Origin: Kutzneria viridogrisea
Lineage (GTDB): Bacteria; Actinomycetota; Actinomycetes; Mycobacteriales; Pseudonocardiaceae
Direction: 5' to 3'
Assembly: GCA_014138725.1 (NCBI GenBank)
Contig: JACJID010000002.1
Coordinates: 1,130,001-1,194,000 of the forward strand
DNA: 64,000 bases
Shown: positions 1 to 7,916 of the stretch, piece by piece
Layout of the letters: each line of letters starts with the position of its first letter
How positions within the stretch are numbered: position 1 is the stretch's first letter
Position numbers and translations under genes: made by a program
Notes under the pieces: generated by a model
Seen by the model: only the letters and a program-made list of their open reading frames with translations
Databases searched by the model: none
Told to the model about the DNA's origin: nothing

Positions 1-108
1 CGCGAGCTGGGCGTGGACGTGGGCCAAGGCCAGCACTTCGGGCCTCCGGCGCTGCCGTTCGAGGTCGAGCCGATGATCACCTCGGGGACGGTCGACCCCG
101 AGTGGTGA
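1..108 (+). CDS. C-terminal end of an EAL-domain (cyclic-di-GMP phosphodiesterase-like) protein, 5' partial
   Basis: Only the last 35 codons are inside the window. The peptide contains LGVDVGQGQHFG followed by a proline pair, which matches the conserved end of EAL domains (typically GVDxGQGxxFGxP). EAL domains hydrolyse cyclic-di-GMP or, when degenerate, act as regulators. The catalytic EAL, DDFGTG-like and QGY-type motifs lie upstream of the window, so activity and domain composition (GGDEF, PAS, GAF) cannot be judged. The reading frame ends in TGA and is followed at once by the methyltransferase gene. The family call rests on a short tail. Confidence 0.6.
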   Translation, partial: RELGVDVGQGQHFGPPALPFEVEPMITSGTVDPEW

Positions 109-161
109 GTGGTCCGCGAATCGAGATGATCACTAGGCTGCCCGCGAGTCACGGAGGTGCG

Positions 162-983
162 ATGCGGGTGAATCGTCCTGACTGGGCGCCGAGGGACGTC
201 GACATGGACCGGGCCAGCGCTGCCCGGCTCTACGACTTCTTCCTCGGCGGCAGCTTCAACTTCGAGGTCGACCGCGAGCTGGGCAGGAGGGTCGCCACCG
301 TGGCCCCGGCCGTGTTCGACTTCGCACGGTTGAACCGGGCCTTCCTGCGCAGGGCCGTGCGCTTCCTGGTCAGCCAGGGCGTCACCCAGTTCCTGGACAT
401 CGGCTCCGGCATCCCCACCGCGGGCAACGTGCACGAGGTCGCCCAGCGCGTGCGGCCCGGCTGCCGGGTCGTCTACGTGGACAACGACCCGGTCGCGGTG
501 GCGCACAGCGAGGTGCTGTTAGCGGGCAACCCGCACGTGGTGGCCGTGCAGGCCGACATGCGCGATCCCGGGGCGCTGCTCAACGACCCCGGCACGGCGC
601 GGCTGCTGGACTTCAGCGAGCCGATCGGGCTGCTGATGGTGGCCGTGCACCACTTCCTGCCGCCCGCCGACGAGCCCGAACGGCTGATGGCGCGCTATCG
701 CGAGGTCCTGCCGCTGGGCAGCTACCTCGCGCTGTCGCACATCACCAGCGACGCGGTGGCCGAGCAGGTCAGTGCGCTGGTCGAGCTGTACCGGGAGAGC
801 ACGCACCCGGTGACGGTGCGGTCCAAGGCCGAGGTCGCGACCCTGTTCGAGGGGTTCGAGCTGGTGCAGCCCGGCCTGGTCTTCACCCCGCAGTGGCGGC
901 CCGAGTCCCCGGAGGACCTGGACGAGCACCCGGAGCACGCCGGGGTGTACGCCGGGGTCGGGCGCAAGTCGGCCCTCGGTTAA
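162..983 (+). CDS. SAM-dependent methyltransferase, DUF574 family
   Basis: A 273-residue protein of the actinobacteria-restricted DUF574 (Methyltransf_19) group. The sequence shows the family opening (RPDW, then DVDMDRASAARLYDFFLGG), a SAM-binding Rossmann motif FLDIGSGIPT, and the acidic motif VVYVDNDPVAVAHS that would hold the ribose. Methyl acceptors for this family are not generally known. I chose ATG 162 because GGAGGT lies at 153-158; an in-frame GTG at 102 would add 20 residues that look unlike the family. A close relative is encoded at 40984-41796. These enzymes are highly multiplied in Saccharothrix/Amycolatopsis-type genomes and are often placed next to regulators, but no acceptor gene is evident here. 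Confidence 0.85.
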   Translation: MRVNRPDWAPRDVDMDRASAARLYDFFLGGSFNFEVDRELGRRVATVAPAVFDFARLNRAFLRRAVRFLVSQGVTQFLDIGSGIPTAGNVHEVAQRVRPGCRVVYVDNDPVAVAHSEVLLAGNPHVVAVQADMRDPGALLNDPGTARLLDFSEPIGLLMVAVHHFLPPADEPERLMARYREVLPLGSYLALSHITSDAVAEQVSALVELYRESTHPVTVRSKAEVATLFEGFELVQPGLVFTPQWRPESPEDLDEHPEHAGVYAGVGRKSALG

Positions 984-1060
984 TTCGGTTGCGCACGGCC
1001 GCCCCGCACCGGCATCGTGCTCATCGTTCAGCGGATCGGTTCTCTTCGAGGAGGTGCCCC

Positions 1061-1135
1061 ATGTCGACGACTGCCGTCCGGGACGTGGCCGAGCTCCGTC
1101 CCACCGCCCCGCTGGCCGCGGCGCTGGATCACTAG
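1061..1135 (+). CDS. possible 24-residue peptide / upstream ORF of the RIO kinase
   Basis: A short frame starts with ATG four bases after a near-perfect Shine-Dalgarno stretch (GAGGAGGTG at 1049-1057) and ends in TAG. It encodes MSTTAVRDVAELRPTAP plus LAAALDH. There is no cysteine, signal peptide or recognised RiPP leader. It lies in the 200-base gap between the methyltransferase and the kinase and finishes about 50 bases before the kinase start. It could be a translated leader that tunes kinase expression, a small product of its own, or a remnant. The ribosome binding site is the only strong evidence. Confidence 0.3.
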   Translation: MSTTAVRDVAELRPTAPLAAALDH

Positions 1136-1187
1136 ATCGCGCCGACCCGCCGGTGGGGTGACACTTCCCACCGAGGAGAACTCTCCA

Positions 1188-2147
1188 GTGCGCGAGCACG
1201 ACTTCGAGTACGACCGTGATTCCGACCTGCCCGCACGCGCCAAGCGCCGTCGTCGCGGGCGCTTCGACGACGAACCCGCCCCGGAGCGGCGTGGGCGGCT
1301 CACCGAGGAGGCGCGGGTCCGGCTGGCCGCCGCGCGCGCCGACGCCCTCGACGCCGAGGAGCTGCCCGAGGCCGCCGACCGCTGGTCGACCTGGGGTGAC
1401 GGCGACCAGGGGCCACTGCCCAGGCCCGACTGGGTGATCACCGAGCTGGGCGCTGTCGACCACGAGCTAGGCACCGTGAAGACCGGCAAGGAGGCCGACG
1501 TGCACCTCGTGCGGCGGTCCCTGCCGGGCACCGACCGGGTCAGCCTGCTGGCCGCCAAGCGGTACCGCAGCAACGACCACCGCATGTTCCACCGCGACGC
1601 GGGGTACCTGGAGGGCCGCCGCATGCGTAAGTCGCGCGAGATGCGCGCGGTGGCGACGCGCAGCTCCTTCGGCCGCAACCTGATCGCCGAGCAGTGGGCG
1701 GTGGCCGAGTTCGCCGCGTTGAGTCGCTTGTGGACGGTCGGCGCCCCGGTCCCGTACCCGGTGCAGCGCAACGGGACCGAGCTGCTGCTGGAGTTCCTCG
1801 GCGAGCAGGACGGCTCGGCGGCGCCCCGGCTGTCCCAGTTGCGCCCCGAGGGTGCGCAGCTGCGCAGGCTGTGGTTCGAACTGGTGGACGCGCTGCACGT
1901 GCTGGCCTCGCTCGGGCTGACGCACGGCGACCTGTCCGCGTACAACCTGCTGGTGCATCGGGACCGGCTCGTGCTGATCGACCTGCCGCAGGTGGTGGAC
2001 CTGGTGGCCAACCCGCGGGGCATGGACTACCTGGTACGCGATGTGCGCAACATCACCACCTGGTTCACTTCGCGCGGGCTGCCCACCGGGTTGGCCGACG
2101 CCGAGGAGCTGGTCAGCGAGCTGCGCGCGGAGGCGGGCATGGCCTGA
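1188..2147 (+). CDS. RIO-type serine/threonine protein kinase
   Basis: A 319-residue RIO-family atypical kinase. Visible kinase features are VKTGKEADVHLV in place of a glycine loop (around residue 100), the catalytic lysine in LLAAKRYRS (about 123), the catalytic loop HGDLSAYN (Asp about 247) and the metal-binding Asp in VLIDLPQ (about 265). The N-terminal 45 residues are rich in Arg and acidic residues. In archaea and eukaryotes RIO kinases act in ribosome maturation; bacterial members are little studied. GTG 1188 was chosen because GAGGAGA precedes it at 1173-1179 and the kinase domain then begins after a short charged tail. It sits upstream of an RNA helicase, which suggests but does not prove an RNA or ribosome-related setting. 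Confidence 0.85.
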   Translation: MREHDFEYDRDSDLPARAKRRRRGRFDDEPAPERRGRLTEEARVRLAAARADALDAEELPEAADRWSTWGDGDQGPLPRPDWVITELGAVDHELGTVKTGKEADVHLVRRSLPGTDRVSLLAAKRYRSNDHRMFHRDAGYLEGRRMRKSREMRAVATRSSFGRNLIAEQWAVAEFAALSRLWTVGAPVPYPVQRNGTELLLEFLGEQDGSAAPRLSQLRPEGAQLRRLWFELVDALHVLASLGLTHGDLSAYNLLVHRDRLVLIDLPQVVDLVANPRGMDYLVRDVRNITTWFTSRGLPTGLADAEELVSELRAEAGMA

Positions 2148-2167
2148 GTCCTTGCTCACCTTGTCGG

Positions 2168-2262
2168 CCCCTGTGGACATGGCGAACCGGCTGATCAGGT
2201 ATGGTTGAACTCGCACCGAGCTGGCGCGCGGAACGAGAGCTTCCCCGCCATGCCCACAGGGG
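2168..2262 (+). promoter_or_regulatory. 17-nt imperfect inverted repeat in the leader of the DEAD-box helicase gene
   Basis: CCCCTGTGGACATGGCG at 2168-2184 is complementary, with one mismatch, to CGCCATGCCCACAGGGG at 2246-2262, leaving a 61-nt interval. A TATGGT hexamer that could serve as a -10 element lies between the arms at about 2200. The 249-base region between the kinase stop and the helicase start otherwise shows no gene. If transcribed across both arms this would be a stable RNA stem; if transcription starts between them it is a DNA feature. Function unknown. Confidence 0.4.
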
Positions 2263-2396
2263 TAACGACGCGGTGCATCCACCCACCATCGGCGTCATCG
2301 AATGCCGGGCTCGTCCTTGTGATCAACCGCATCAGCGCTGCTCAGCGCCAGGCGCGGGGCCTCCCCGAGACGTGCCACGTTCCGGAAGGTCTGTCT

Positions 2397-4022
2397 GTGC
2401 CCGTTCCTTCGTCCGACCGCCGCTACGGCAACGCCCCGCGCAACAACCGCAGGCGCCAGCCGAACCGGCGTGGTCCCAAGCCTGTCGAGGCGTACCAGTC
2501 GATCGTGTCCGACCACGTCGAATCGACCATGCCCGAGGGGCCGCTGCCCAGCTTCGCCGAGCTCGGTCTCGCCCAGCCGCTGCTGGACGCCCTGACCGCC
2601 AACGGCATCACCGAGCCCTTCCCGATCCAGGCCGCCACGCTGCCCGACACACTCGCCGGGCGCGACGTGCTGGGTCGCGGGCAGACTGGCTCGGGCAAGA
2701 CGCTGGCCTTCGGGCTGGCGCTGCTGTCCCGGCTGGCCGACGGCCGGGCCAAGCCGCTGCACCCGCGCGGCGTCGTGCTGGTGCCCACCCGTGAACTGGC
2801 CATGCAGGTCAGCGACGCGCTGACCCCGTACGCCCGCGCGCTGGGCCTGTGGTGCCGCACGGTCGTCGGCGGCACCTCCTTCACCCGGCAGGCCGACCAG
2901 CTGCGTCGCGGTGTCGACCTGCTCATCGCCACCCCCGGGCGGCTGTCCGACCACGTGCGGCAGGGCACCTGCGTGCTCTCCGACGTGGAGTTCACCGCGC
3001 TGGACGAGGCCGACCAGATGGCCGACATGGGCTTCATGCCCCAGGTGCGGGCCATCCTGGACCTGACCGCCCCCGGCGGCCAGCGGCTGCTGTTCTCCGC
3101 GACCCTGGACCGGGACGTGGACAAGCTGGTCCGCGAGTACCTGACCAACCCGGTCGTGCACTCGGTCGCGCCGCCCACCGGCAGCGTCACCACCATGGAG
3201 CACCACCTGCTGATGGTCTCCTCGGACGACAAGCCCGACGTCATCAACGAGGTGGCCGCCCGCGAGGGCCGCACGATCATGTTCGTGCGCACCAAGCACC
3301 ACGTGGACCGGCTGGCCAAGAAGCTGCGCTCGATCGGCGTGCACGCCGGTGCGCTGCACGGCGGCAAGGCACAGAGCGCCCGCACCCGCGTGCTCAACGA
3401 GTTCCGCGAGGGCAGCACCCCCGTGCTGGTGGCCACCGACGTGGCGGCCCGTGGCATCCACGTCGACGACGTGAGCCTCGTCGTGCACGTGGACCCGCCG
3501 GCCGACCCCAAGGACTACCTGCACCGCGCCGGTCGCACCGCGCGCGCCGGGCAGTCCGGCACCGTGGTCACCCTGGTGACCCACGACCAGCGCCGCGCCG
3601 TGCACGGGCTGACCGCCCGCGCGGGCATCAAGCCGACCAGCACCCAGGTGCGCCCCGGCGACGAGGAGCTGGTTCGCATCACCGGCGCCCGTATCCCCAG
3701 CGGTGAGCCGGTGGCCGAGTTCGTGCCGAAGAAGCGCACGCCGCGTCCGGCCGGTGCCGGTGGTGGGCGTCGTGGCTTCGGTGAGCGCGGCCGGTCCGAG
3801 CACGGTGGCCGTGGCTACGGCGAGCGCAGCTACGGGGACCGGGAGCACGGCCCCCGTGGTGAGCACGGTCCTCGCGGCGAGCGCGGCGGTTACCGGGGCG
3901 GCAGTGGCCGTAGCGGTGGCGGCGAGCGTGGCGGTTACCGCGGTGGCGAGCGCGCAGGCGGCCGTGGTGAGTTCGGTGGCGGCCGTCCGGAGCGGCGCCG
4001 CACCTTCGAGCACAACCACTGA
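2397..4022 (+). CDS. DEAD-box ATP-dependent RNA helicase with glycine/arginine-rich tail
   Basis: A 541-residue superfamily-2 RNA helicase. The Q-motif region (GITEPFPIQ) precedes Walker A GQTGSGKT (about 95-102), PTREL, DEAD in TALDEADQMADMGF (about 203), SAT (about 232) and HRAGRTARAG (about 375). After about residue 450 the protein becomes Gly/Arg-rich with repeated GERG, HGPRGE and RGGYRGG units, a low-complexity RNA-binding tail also seen in mycobacterial RhlE/DeaD proteins. GTG 2397 is preferred: GGAAGG lies 7 bases upstream and the basic N-terminus (NNRRRQPNRRG) fits the family; the frame is open back to 2205 but that part looks non-coding. Likely roles are rRNA/mRNA remodelling and cold adaptation. 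A hairpin terminator follows. Confidence 0.9.
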   Translation: MPVPSSDRRYGNAPRNNRRRQPNRRGPKPVEAYQSIVSDHVESTMPEGPLPSFAELGLAQPLLDALTANGITEPFPIQAATLPDTLAGRDVLGRGQTGSGKTLAFGLALLSRLADGRAKPLHPRGVVLVPTRELAMQVSDALTPYARALGLWCRTVVGGTSFTRQADQLRRGVDLLIATPGRLSDHVRQGTCVLSDVEFTALDEADQMADMGFMPQVRAILDLTAPGGQRLLFSATLDRDVDKLVREYLTNPVVHSVAPPTGSVTTMEHHLLMVSSDDKPDVINEVAAREGRTIMFVRTKHHVDRLAKKLRSIGVHAGALHGGKAQSARTRVLNEFREGSTPVLVATDVAARGIHVDDVSLVVHVDPPADPKDYLHRAGRTARAGQSGTVVTLVTHDQRRAVHGLTARAGIKPTSTQVRPGDEELVRITGARIPSGEPVAEFVPKKRTPRPAGAGGGRRGFGERGRSEHGGRGYGERSYGDREHGPRGEHGPRGERGGYRGGSGRSGGGERGGYRGGERAGGRGEFGGGRPERRRTFEHNH

Positions 4023-4034
4023 GCTGGGCACTGA

Positions 4035-4070
4035 CAGGGCGGGGGTCGCTTCCGAGCGGCCCCCGCCCTG
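4035..4070 (+). terminator. hairpin terminator after the helicase gene
   Basis: CAGGGCGGGGGTCGC pairs with GCGGCCCCCGCCCTG (one wobble) around a six-base loop, 12 bases after the helicase stop. No U-tract follows, as is usual in high-GC actinobacteria. It may also serve the convergent cysG transcript. Confidence 0.7.
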
Positions 4071-4113
4071 CTGTGTCACCGGAAGTCAGACATGACACCC
4101 GGTGACATAACCA

Positions 4114-5337
4114 TCACTCCGTGATGAGCTCGTCGCTCAGTGCCGCGACCGGTCCGATCACGATGATCGCTGGCGGGCGGATCTCGTGGGCGGTCACGTC
4201 CTCGGCGACCCGCGCCAGGCTCGTGCGCAGCACCCGCTCGGTGCGCATCGTGCCCTCCTGGATGACCGCCACCGGGGTGTCGCCAGGTCGGCCGTTGGCG
4301 CACAGCACCTCGGCGAACGCGCGGATCCGCTCCACCGCCATCATCAGCACGATCGTGCCGGTGAGCCTGCCCAGCGCGGGCCAGTCCACCAGCGAGCGCT
4401 CGTCGTCCGGCGCGACGTGACCCGACACGACGACCACCTCGTGCGCGACCCCGCGGTGCGTGACCGGCACGCCCGCCATCGCGGGGACCCCGAAGGCGCT
4501 TGTCACACCGGGTACGACCGTCACCGGCACGCCCGCCTCGGCGCAGGCGATCAGCTCCTCGAACCCGCGCCCGAACAGGTAGGAGTCGCCGCCCTTGAGC
4601 CGGACCACGAACTTGCCCGCCTTGGCGTGCTCGATCAGCGTGGAGTTGATCACGTCCTGGCTGGCCGCTCGGCCGTAGGGGATCTTCGCCGCGTCCACGA
4701 CCTCGACGTGCGGCGGCAACTCGTCGAGCAGCTCACGCGGCCCGAGCCGGTCGGTGACCACCACGTCGGCGCTGGCCAGCAGCCTGCGCCCGCGCACGGT
4801 GATCAGCTCGGGGTCACCGGGTCCGCCGCCGACCAGGGCGACGCCAGCCAGGCGGCCCAGTTCGGGCCGGTCCAGCACAGCGCCGGTGCGCAGCGCGCTG
4901 AGCACGCCGTCGCGCACCGCGGCCGACCGCCTCGGCTGCCCGCCGGAGAGCACGCCCACCAGCAGCCCGTCGTGCTCGCCGACCGCGGGTGTGACGGCGC
5001 TGCCCTCGGTGCCCGCGTCGGACCGCACACAGAAGATGCGGTGCCGCTCGGCCTCGGCGGCCACCGCGGCGTTGACCTCGGTGAGCTGGGTGCAGGTGAT
5101 GGCGTACCAGGCGCCGTCCAGGTCACCGTCCTCGTAGGGACGCGCGTGCCAGGTGAGCTCACCGGCATCGGCCATGGCCTGCACGGCAGGCGTCACGTGC
5201 GGTGCGATCACCTCTACGGCCGCACCGGAGGCGACGAGCCGGGGAAGTCGGCGCTGGGCCACGGTGCCGCCGCCGACCACGACGACCCGTCGGCCGACGA
5301 GGTCGAGGCCGACCAGGTAGTGCTGCTCAACTGACAT
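4114..5337 (-). CDS. cysG: CysG/CobA-type uroporphyrinogen-III C-methyltransferase fused to a precorrin-2 dehydrogenase domain
   Basis: A 407-residue two-domain protein. The N-terminal part has a Rossmann fold with VVVVGGGTVAQRR (GGG at 22-24) and matches siroheme synthase NAD-dependent dehydrogenases. From about residue 163 comes the SUMT domain with VALVGGGPGDPELITVRG and VVRLKGGDSYLFGRG, the signature of S-adenosylmethionine uroporphyrinogen-III methyltransferases. It converts uroporphyrinogen III to precorrin-2, the branch point to B12 and siroheme. Mycobacterial CysG (next to cobB/cobO) has the same order. It overlaps cobH by 11 bases and is the last gene of a minus-strand run. Whether the N-terminal domain also chelates iron cannot be seen. 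Confidence 0.9.
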   Translation of the reverse strand: MSVEQHYLVGLDLVGRRVVVVGGGTVAQRRLPRLVASGAAVEVIAPHVTPAVQAMADAGELTWHARPYEDGDLDGAWYAITCTQLTEVNAAVAAEAERHRIFCVRSDAGTEGSAVTPAVGEHDGLLVGVLSGGQPRRSAAVRDGVLSALRTGAVLDRPELGRLAGVALVGGGPGDPELITVRGRRLLASADVVVTDRLGPRELLDELPPHVEVVDAAKIPYGRAASQDVINSTLIEHAKAGKFVVRLKGGDSYLFGRGFEELIACAEAGVPVTVVPGVTSAFGVPAMAGVPVTHRGVAHEVVVVSGHVAPDDERSLVDWPALGRLTGTIVLMMAVERIRAFAEVLCANGRPGDTPVAVIQEGTMRTERVLRTSLARVAEDVTAHEIRPPAIIVIGPVAALSDELITE

Positions 5338-5944
5338 GCGCGCAAGCCTCCCCCGGAGCCGACCGCTCCCGCATCAGGGCGTTGATCACGGAACCGGCGA
5401 TGGCCGCGCCACCACGCTCCGTCACGGTGCTCAGCGAGGGCAGCCCGGACCGGCGCAGCGCGGCCTTGGCGTCCACGGAGCCGACGAAGCCCACCGGCAC
5501 GCCGACCACGAGGGCGGGCCGCAGCTCACCGGCCTCGGCCAGGCGGATGAGCTCCATCAACGCGGTGGGCGCGTTGCCCACGGCCCACACCGCGCCCACG
5601 GGGTGTGCCCGCGCGGCGAGCCGGATGCCCGCCGCGGAACGCGTGGTCTCTTCCGATTTCGCCAGCTCGGCCACACCGGGTTGGTCCAACCCCACGACGG
5701 CGGGGTGCGGGGCCACCGCCGCGGCGAGCATGCGCACGTCCACCACGAGCGGTGCGCCCGCGAGCAGCGCGTTCCGGCCCGCGAGCAGCGCCGCCTCGTC
5801 CGCGACCACGTCGCCGACCCAGGTGGTGTCCGCGAGATTGCATACGATGTGCTCGACGACGGCTCGGGTCAGTGGCGGCAGGTGCGCGGTGTCCACCCTG
5901 GACCTAAGGATCCGGTGGGACTCCGCCTCGTACGGGGAGGTCAC
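5327..5944 (-). CDS. cobH: precorrin-8X methylmutase
   Basis: A 205-residue protein matching CobH/CbiC in length and sequence: IVCNLADTTWVGDV near the N-terminus, DVRMLAAAV, AVGNAPTALMELI and the C-terminal GVPVGFVGSVDAK and VTERGGAAIAGSVINAL. The enzyme migrates the C-11 methyl group to C-12, turning precorrin-8X into hydrogenobyrinic acid. It is co-transcribed with, and overlaps, cysG. Thirty-four bases separate it from the PIG-L hydrolase upstream. It is detached from the main cob run by five non-corrin genes on the same strand. Confidence 0.93.
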   Translation of the reverse strand: MTSPYEAESHRILRSRVDTAHLPPLTRAVVEHIVCNLADTTWVGDVVADEAALLAGRNALLAGAPLVVDVRMLAAAVAPHPAVVGLDQPGVAELAKSEETTRSAAGIRLAARAHPVGAVWAVGNAPTALMELIRLAEAGELRPALVVGVPVGFVGSVDAKAALRRSGLPSLSTVTERGGAAIAGSVINALMRERSAPGEACAHVS

Positions 5945-5978
5945 GGCGGGGAATCCTCGCCGCGCGCACCTGGCCAGG

Positions 5979-6692
5979 TCAAACCGGGATCAGCTCGAAC
6001 GAGGTCGCGAGCACCCCGCCGAACCGCTTGCCCTCCGCCTCGGCAGCTCGGCGCAGGAACTGATCCGGCTCGGCCATGTCCCCGCCGAGCGCGGCGAGGT
6101 AGGCGCGGTGCTCCTTGAGCGAGGCCACGGCGAGGTCGAACGTGTCGCTGATGTCCACGGCGTGCGTGGACTGCGGCGAGGAGGCCACGGCCACCCAGCG
6201 CACCCCGCCCCACGGGTCCAGGTCCAGCTCGCGGAAGATCCAGCGGTTGGCCGCGTCGCGCACGGCGTCGAGCACCGCGGTGCCGACGTTGCGGTGGTCG
6301 GCCATGTTCAGCCACCCGCCCGGCCAGTACTCGCGGTGGTTGCCGGTGATGACCAGCTCCGGCCGGAACCGGCGGATCGCGGCGGCGATGTCCCTGCGCA
6401 GCGGCACCCCGTACTCGATCACGCCGTCCGGGTGGTCGAGGAACTCCACCTGGTCCACGCCCACCACGGCCGCGCTGGCGATCTGCTCGCCGACCCGCAG
6501 CGGACCGGCACGCTCGGGCTCGACACCGTCGATGCCCGCCTCACCCCTGCTCACCAGCAGGTAGGCGATCTCCTTGCCCTGGCGGGTCCAGCGCGCGATC
6601 GCACCGGATCCGCCGTACTCCAGGTCGTCGGGGTGCGCGACCACCGCGAGCGCGCGCTGCCAGTCCTCGGGTACCGGTTCGTAGTCCTGCAC
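5979..6692 (-). CDS. PIG-L/LmbE-family zinc-dependent N-acetyl hydrolase
   Basis: A 237-residue protein with the family motif AHPDDLEYG at 19-27, whose His, Asp and Asp bind and use zinc, plus ITGNHREYWPGGWLNMADHRNVG, which carries the further metal-binding His. The best characterised actinobacterial members are MshB (mycothiol biosynthesis) and Mca (mycothiol S-conjugate amidase), and a mycothione reductase is encoded at 50967. This protein is shorter than MshB (about 300 residues), so I do not name it. The GTG start at 6692 has a poor ribosome binding site, suggesting coupling to the small secreted gene 5 bases upstream. Confidence 0.8.
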   Translation of the reverse strand: MQDYEPVPEDWQRALAVVAHPDDLEYGGSGAIARWTRQGKEIAYLLVSRGEAGIDGVEPERAGPLRVGEQIASAAVVGVDQVEFLDHPDGVIEYGVPLRRDIAAAIRRFRPELVITGNHREYWPGGWLNMADHRNVGTAVLDAVRDAANRWIFRELDLDPWGGVRWVAVASSPQSTHAVDISDTFDLAVASLKEHRAYLAALGGDMAEPDQFLRRAAEAEGKRFGGVLATSFELIPV

Positions 6693-6697
6693 GGGGC

Positions 6698-6979
6698 TCA
6701 GGATCGCATGAGGATGCGCGCGGAAAGAGCCTTGCCGAAGCAGCTCGTGCTCACCAGTCCGTAGCCCTGCTGAATGTATACGATCCCGCTGAACTGCTCG
6801 GTGCCGTCAACGCAGCGCAGCGCGAGCTGGAAGCTGCCGGTGCCGTGACACCACCCGGTACCGGAATTGCCCTCGACGCGGGTGTCGCAGTCGTGCAACC
6901 CCTCGGCGGCGAGGGCGGTGCCCGCGCTCAGGCCGGTGGCGAGTACGGCTGCGGCCAGTGCTGCGGACGCGGTGCGCAT
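6698..6979 (-). CDS. small secreted protein with four cysteines, unknown function
   Basis: A 93-residue protein with a clear signal peptide (about residues 1-24, ending ALAAE after an Ala/Leu-rich core). The mature part of about 69 residues contains four cysteines (in HDCDTR, GWCHGTG, LRCVDG and TSCFGK), consistent with two disulphides and a compact extracellular fold. AGGAG lies at a good distance before ATG 6979. I recognise no family. It lies between an ArfB-like membrane peptide and the PIG-L hydrolase with gaps of 8 and 5 bases, so it is probably part of one operon. Confidence 0.7.
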   Translation of the reverse strand: MRTASAALAAAVLATGLSAGTALAAEGLHDCDTRVEGNSGTGWCHGTGSFQLALRCVDGTEQFSGIVYIQQGYGLVSTSCFGKALSARILMRS

Positions 6980-6987
6980 CGAACTCC

Positions 6988-7215
6988 TCAGGCTTCAACC
7001 GGCTCGGGCTTGGTGTCCGCCGACTTGGTGGGTTCCACCTCGACCCCATCGGGACCGACCACCACCGGCACCTTCGGAACAGAAGATTCCTCACGTTCCT
7101 GGGCCGCCGACCTCGCCCGCCGCACCGGCACGAGCAGCGCGACCGCAGTGAGCGCGGATCCGGCCAGGAAGGACACCAGGCACAACAGGAACACCTGGGT
7201 GAACAGCCACATCAT
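6988..7215 (-). CDS. ArfB-like small membrane protein
   Basis: A 75-residue protein with one N-terminal membrane segment (about residues 3-29) followed by an Arg-rich stop-transfer sequence and a charged Pro/Glu/Lys-rich cytoplasmic tail. Its start overlaps the stop of the BON-like protein (ATGA). In mycobacteria, OmpATb (ArfA) is followed by small membrane proteins ArfB and ArfC with this design, so position and topology both suggest an ArfB counterpart. Direct sequence similarity is limited at this length. Confidence 0.6.
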   Translation of the reverse strand: MMWLFTQVFLLCLVSFLAGSALTAVALLVPVRRARSAAQEREESSVPKVPVVVGPDGVEVEPTKSADTKPEPVEA

Positions 7216-7859
7216 CGGGGACTCCCCTGTACGTGGGTCTTGTCGACGACCACCCCGGCACCGAACAGCCGAGTGAGCAGGTCGACGGTGTTGGCTCGGC
7301 GGGCGTCGTCGGGCATCACGCCGTCCAACTGCACACGCCCCTCGGCGGCCGACACGCTGACCTCGGCCCCGGGCTGCACGGTCAGCACCGACACCAGCGC
7401 GGCGGCGGCCGTGGTCGTCATGGCGAAGTCGGCACCCTGCGCGGTCGAGGTGTGGTCGACCAGCTCACGGCCGTGCGAGTACTCGGCGACGGCCCGCACG
7501 AAGCGCTGGCGCCACGCCTCCTGCTGGGTCGTGCCGGTCACCACGACGTGCTGGTCCGTCACGTCGATCTTGAGCGGGCTCAGCCTCGGCTCGCGGGCCA
7601 CCACCGAGCCGACCCGGTCCACAGCGCCGACGGCCTTCACCGTGTCGGCGATCCGCTCGTACGGCACACCACTCAACGTGACGTCACGTCCGCTGACGAC
7701 GGCGGTGGCCCCGGCTTGCCCGCCGCTGGCCAGCACACCCCGGGTCGTGGCGAGCACCTGCTCCTCGATGCCCGCGCCTTGGGCCGCGACGCCAACCACA
7801 GCGAGCACCGCGGGGACCGCCACGGCGCCGGTGAGCCAACGAGCCGTCCACGGGTGCAC
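7212..7859 (-). CDS. membrane-anchored BON-like protein resembling the N-terminal part of OmpATb/ArfA
   Basis: A 215-residue protein: one N-terminal membrane anchor (about 9-29) and an extracytoplasmic part with two beta-alpha repeats typical of BON domains (SGRDVTLSGVPYERIADTV and a second VQLDGVMPDDARRANTVDLL). OmpATb of M. tuberculosis has the same anchor and BON region but adds a C-terminal OmpA peptidoglycan-binding domain (total 326 residues). That domain is absent here and the frame ends at its expected start. GTG start, with the downstream ArfB-like gene coupled by ATGA overlap. The relation to OmpATb is inference from architecture and neighbour. Confidence 0.6.
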   Translation of the reverse strand: MHPWTARWLTGAVAVPAVLAVVGVAAQGAGIEEQVLATTRGVLASGGQAGATAVVSGRDVTLSGVPYERIADTVKAVGAVDRVGSVVAREPRLSPLKIDVTDQHVVVTGTTQQEAWRQRFVRAVAEYSHGRELVDHTSTAQGADFAMTTTAAAALVSVLTVQPGAEVSVSAAEGRVQLDGVMPDDARRANTVDLLTRLFGAGVVVDKTHVQGSPR

Positions 7860-7916
7860 GCACCGGTTCTACCTGCTGCGATACACCGGCCCGCACACCA
7901 GCGGCACGACCCGCAG

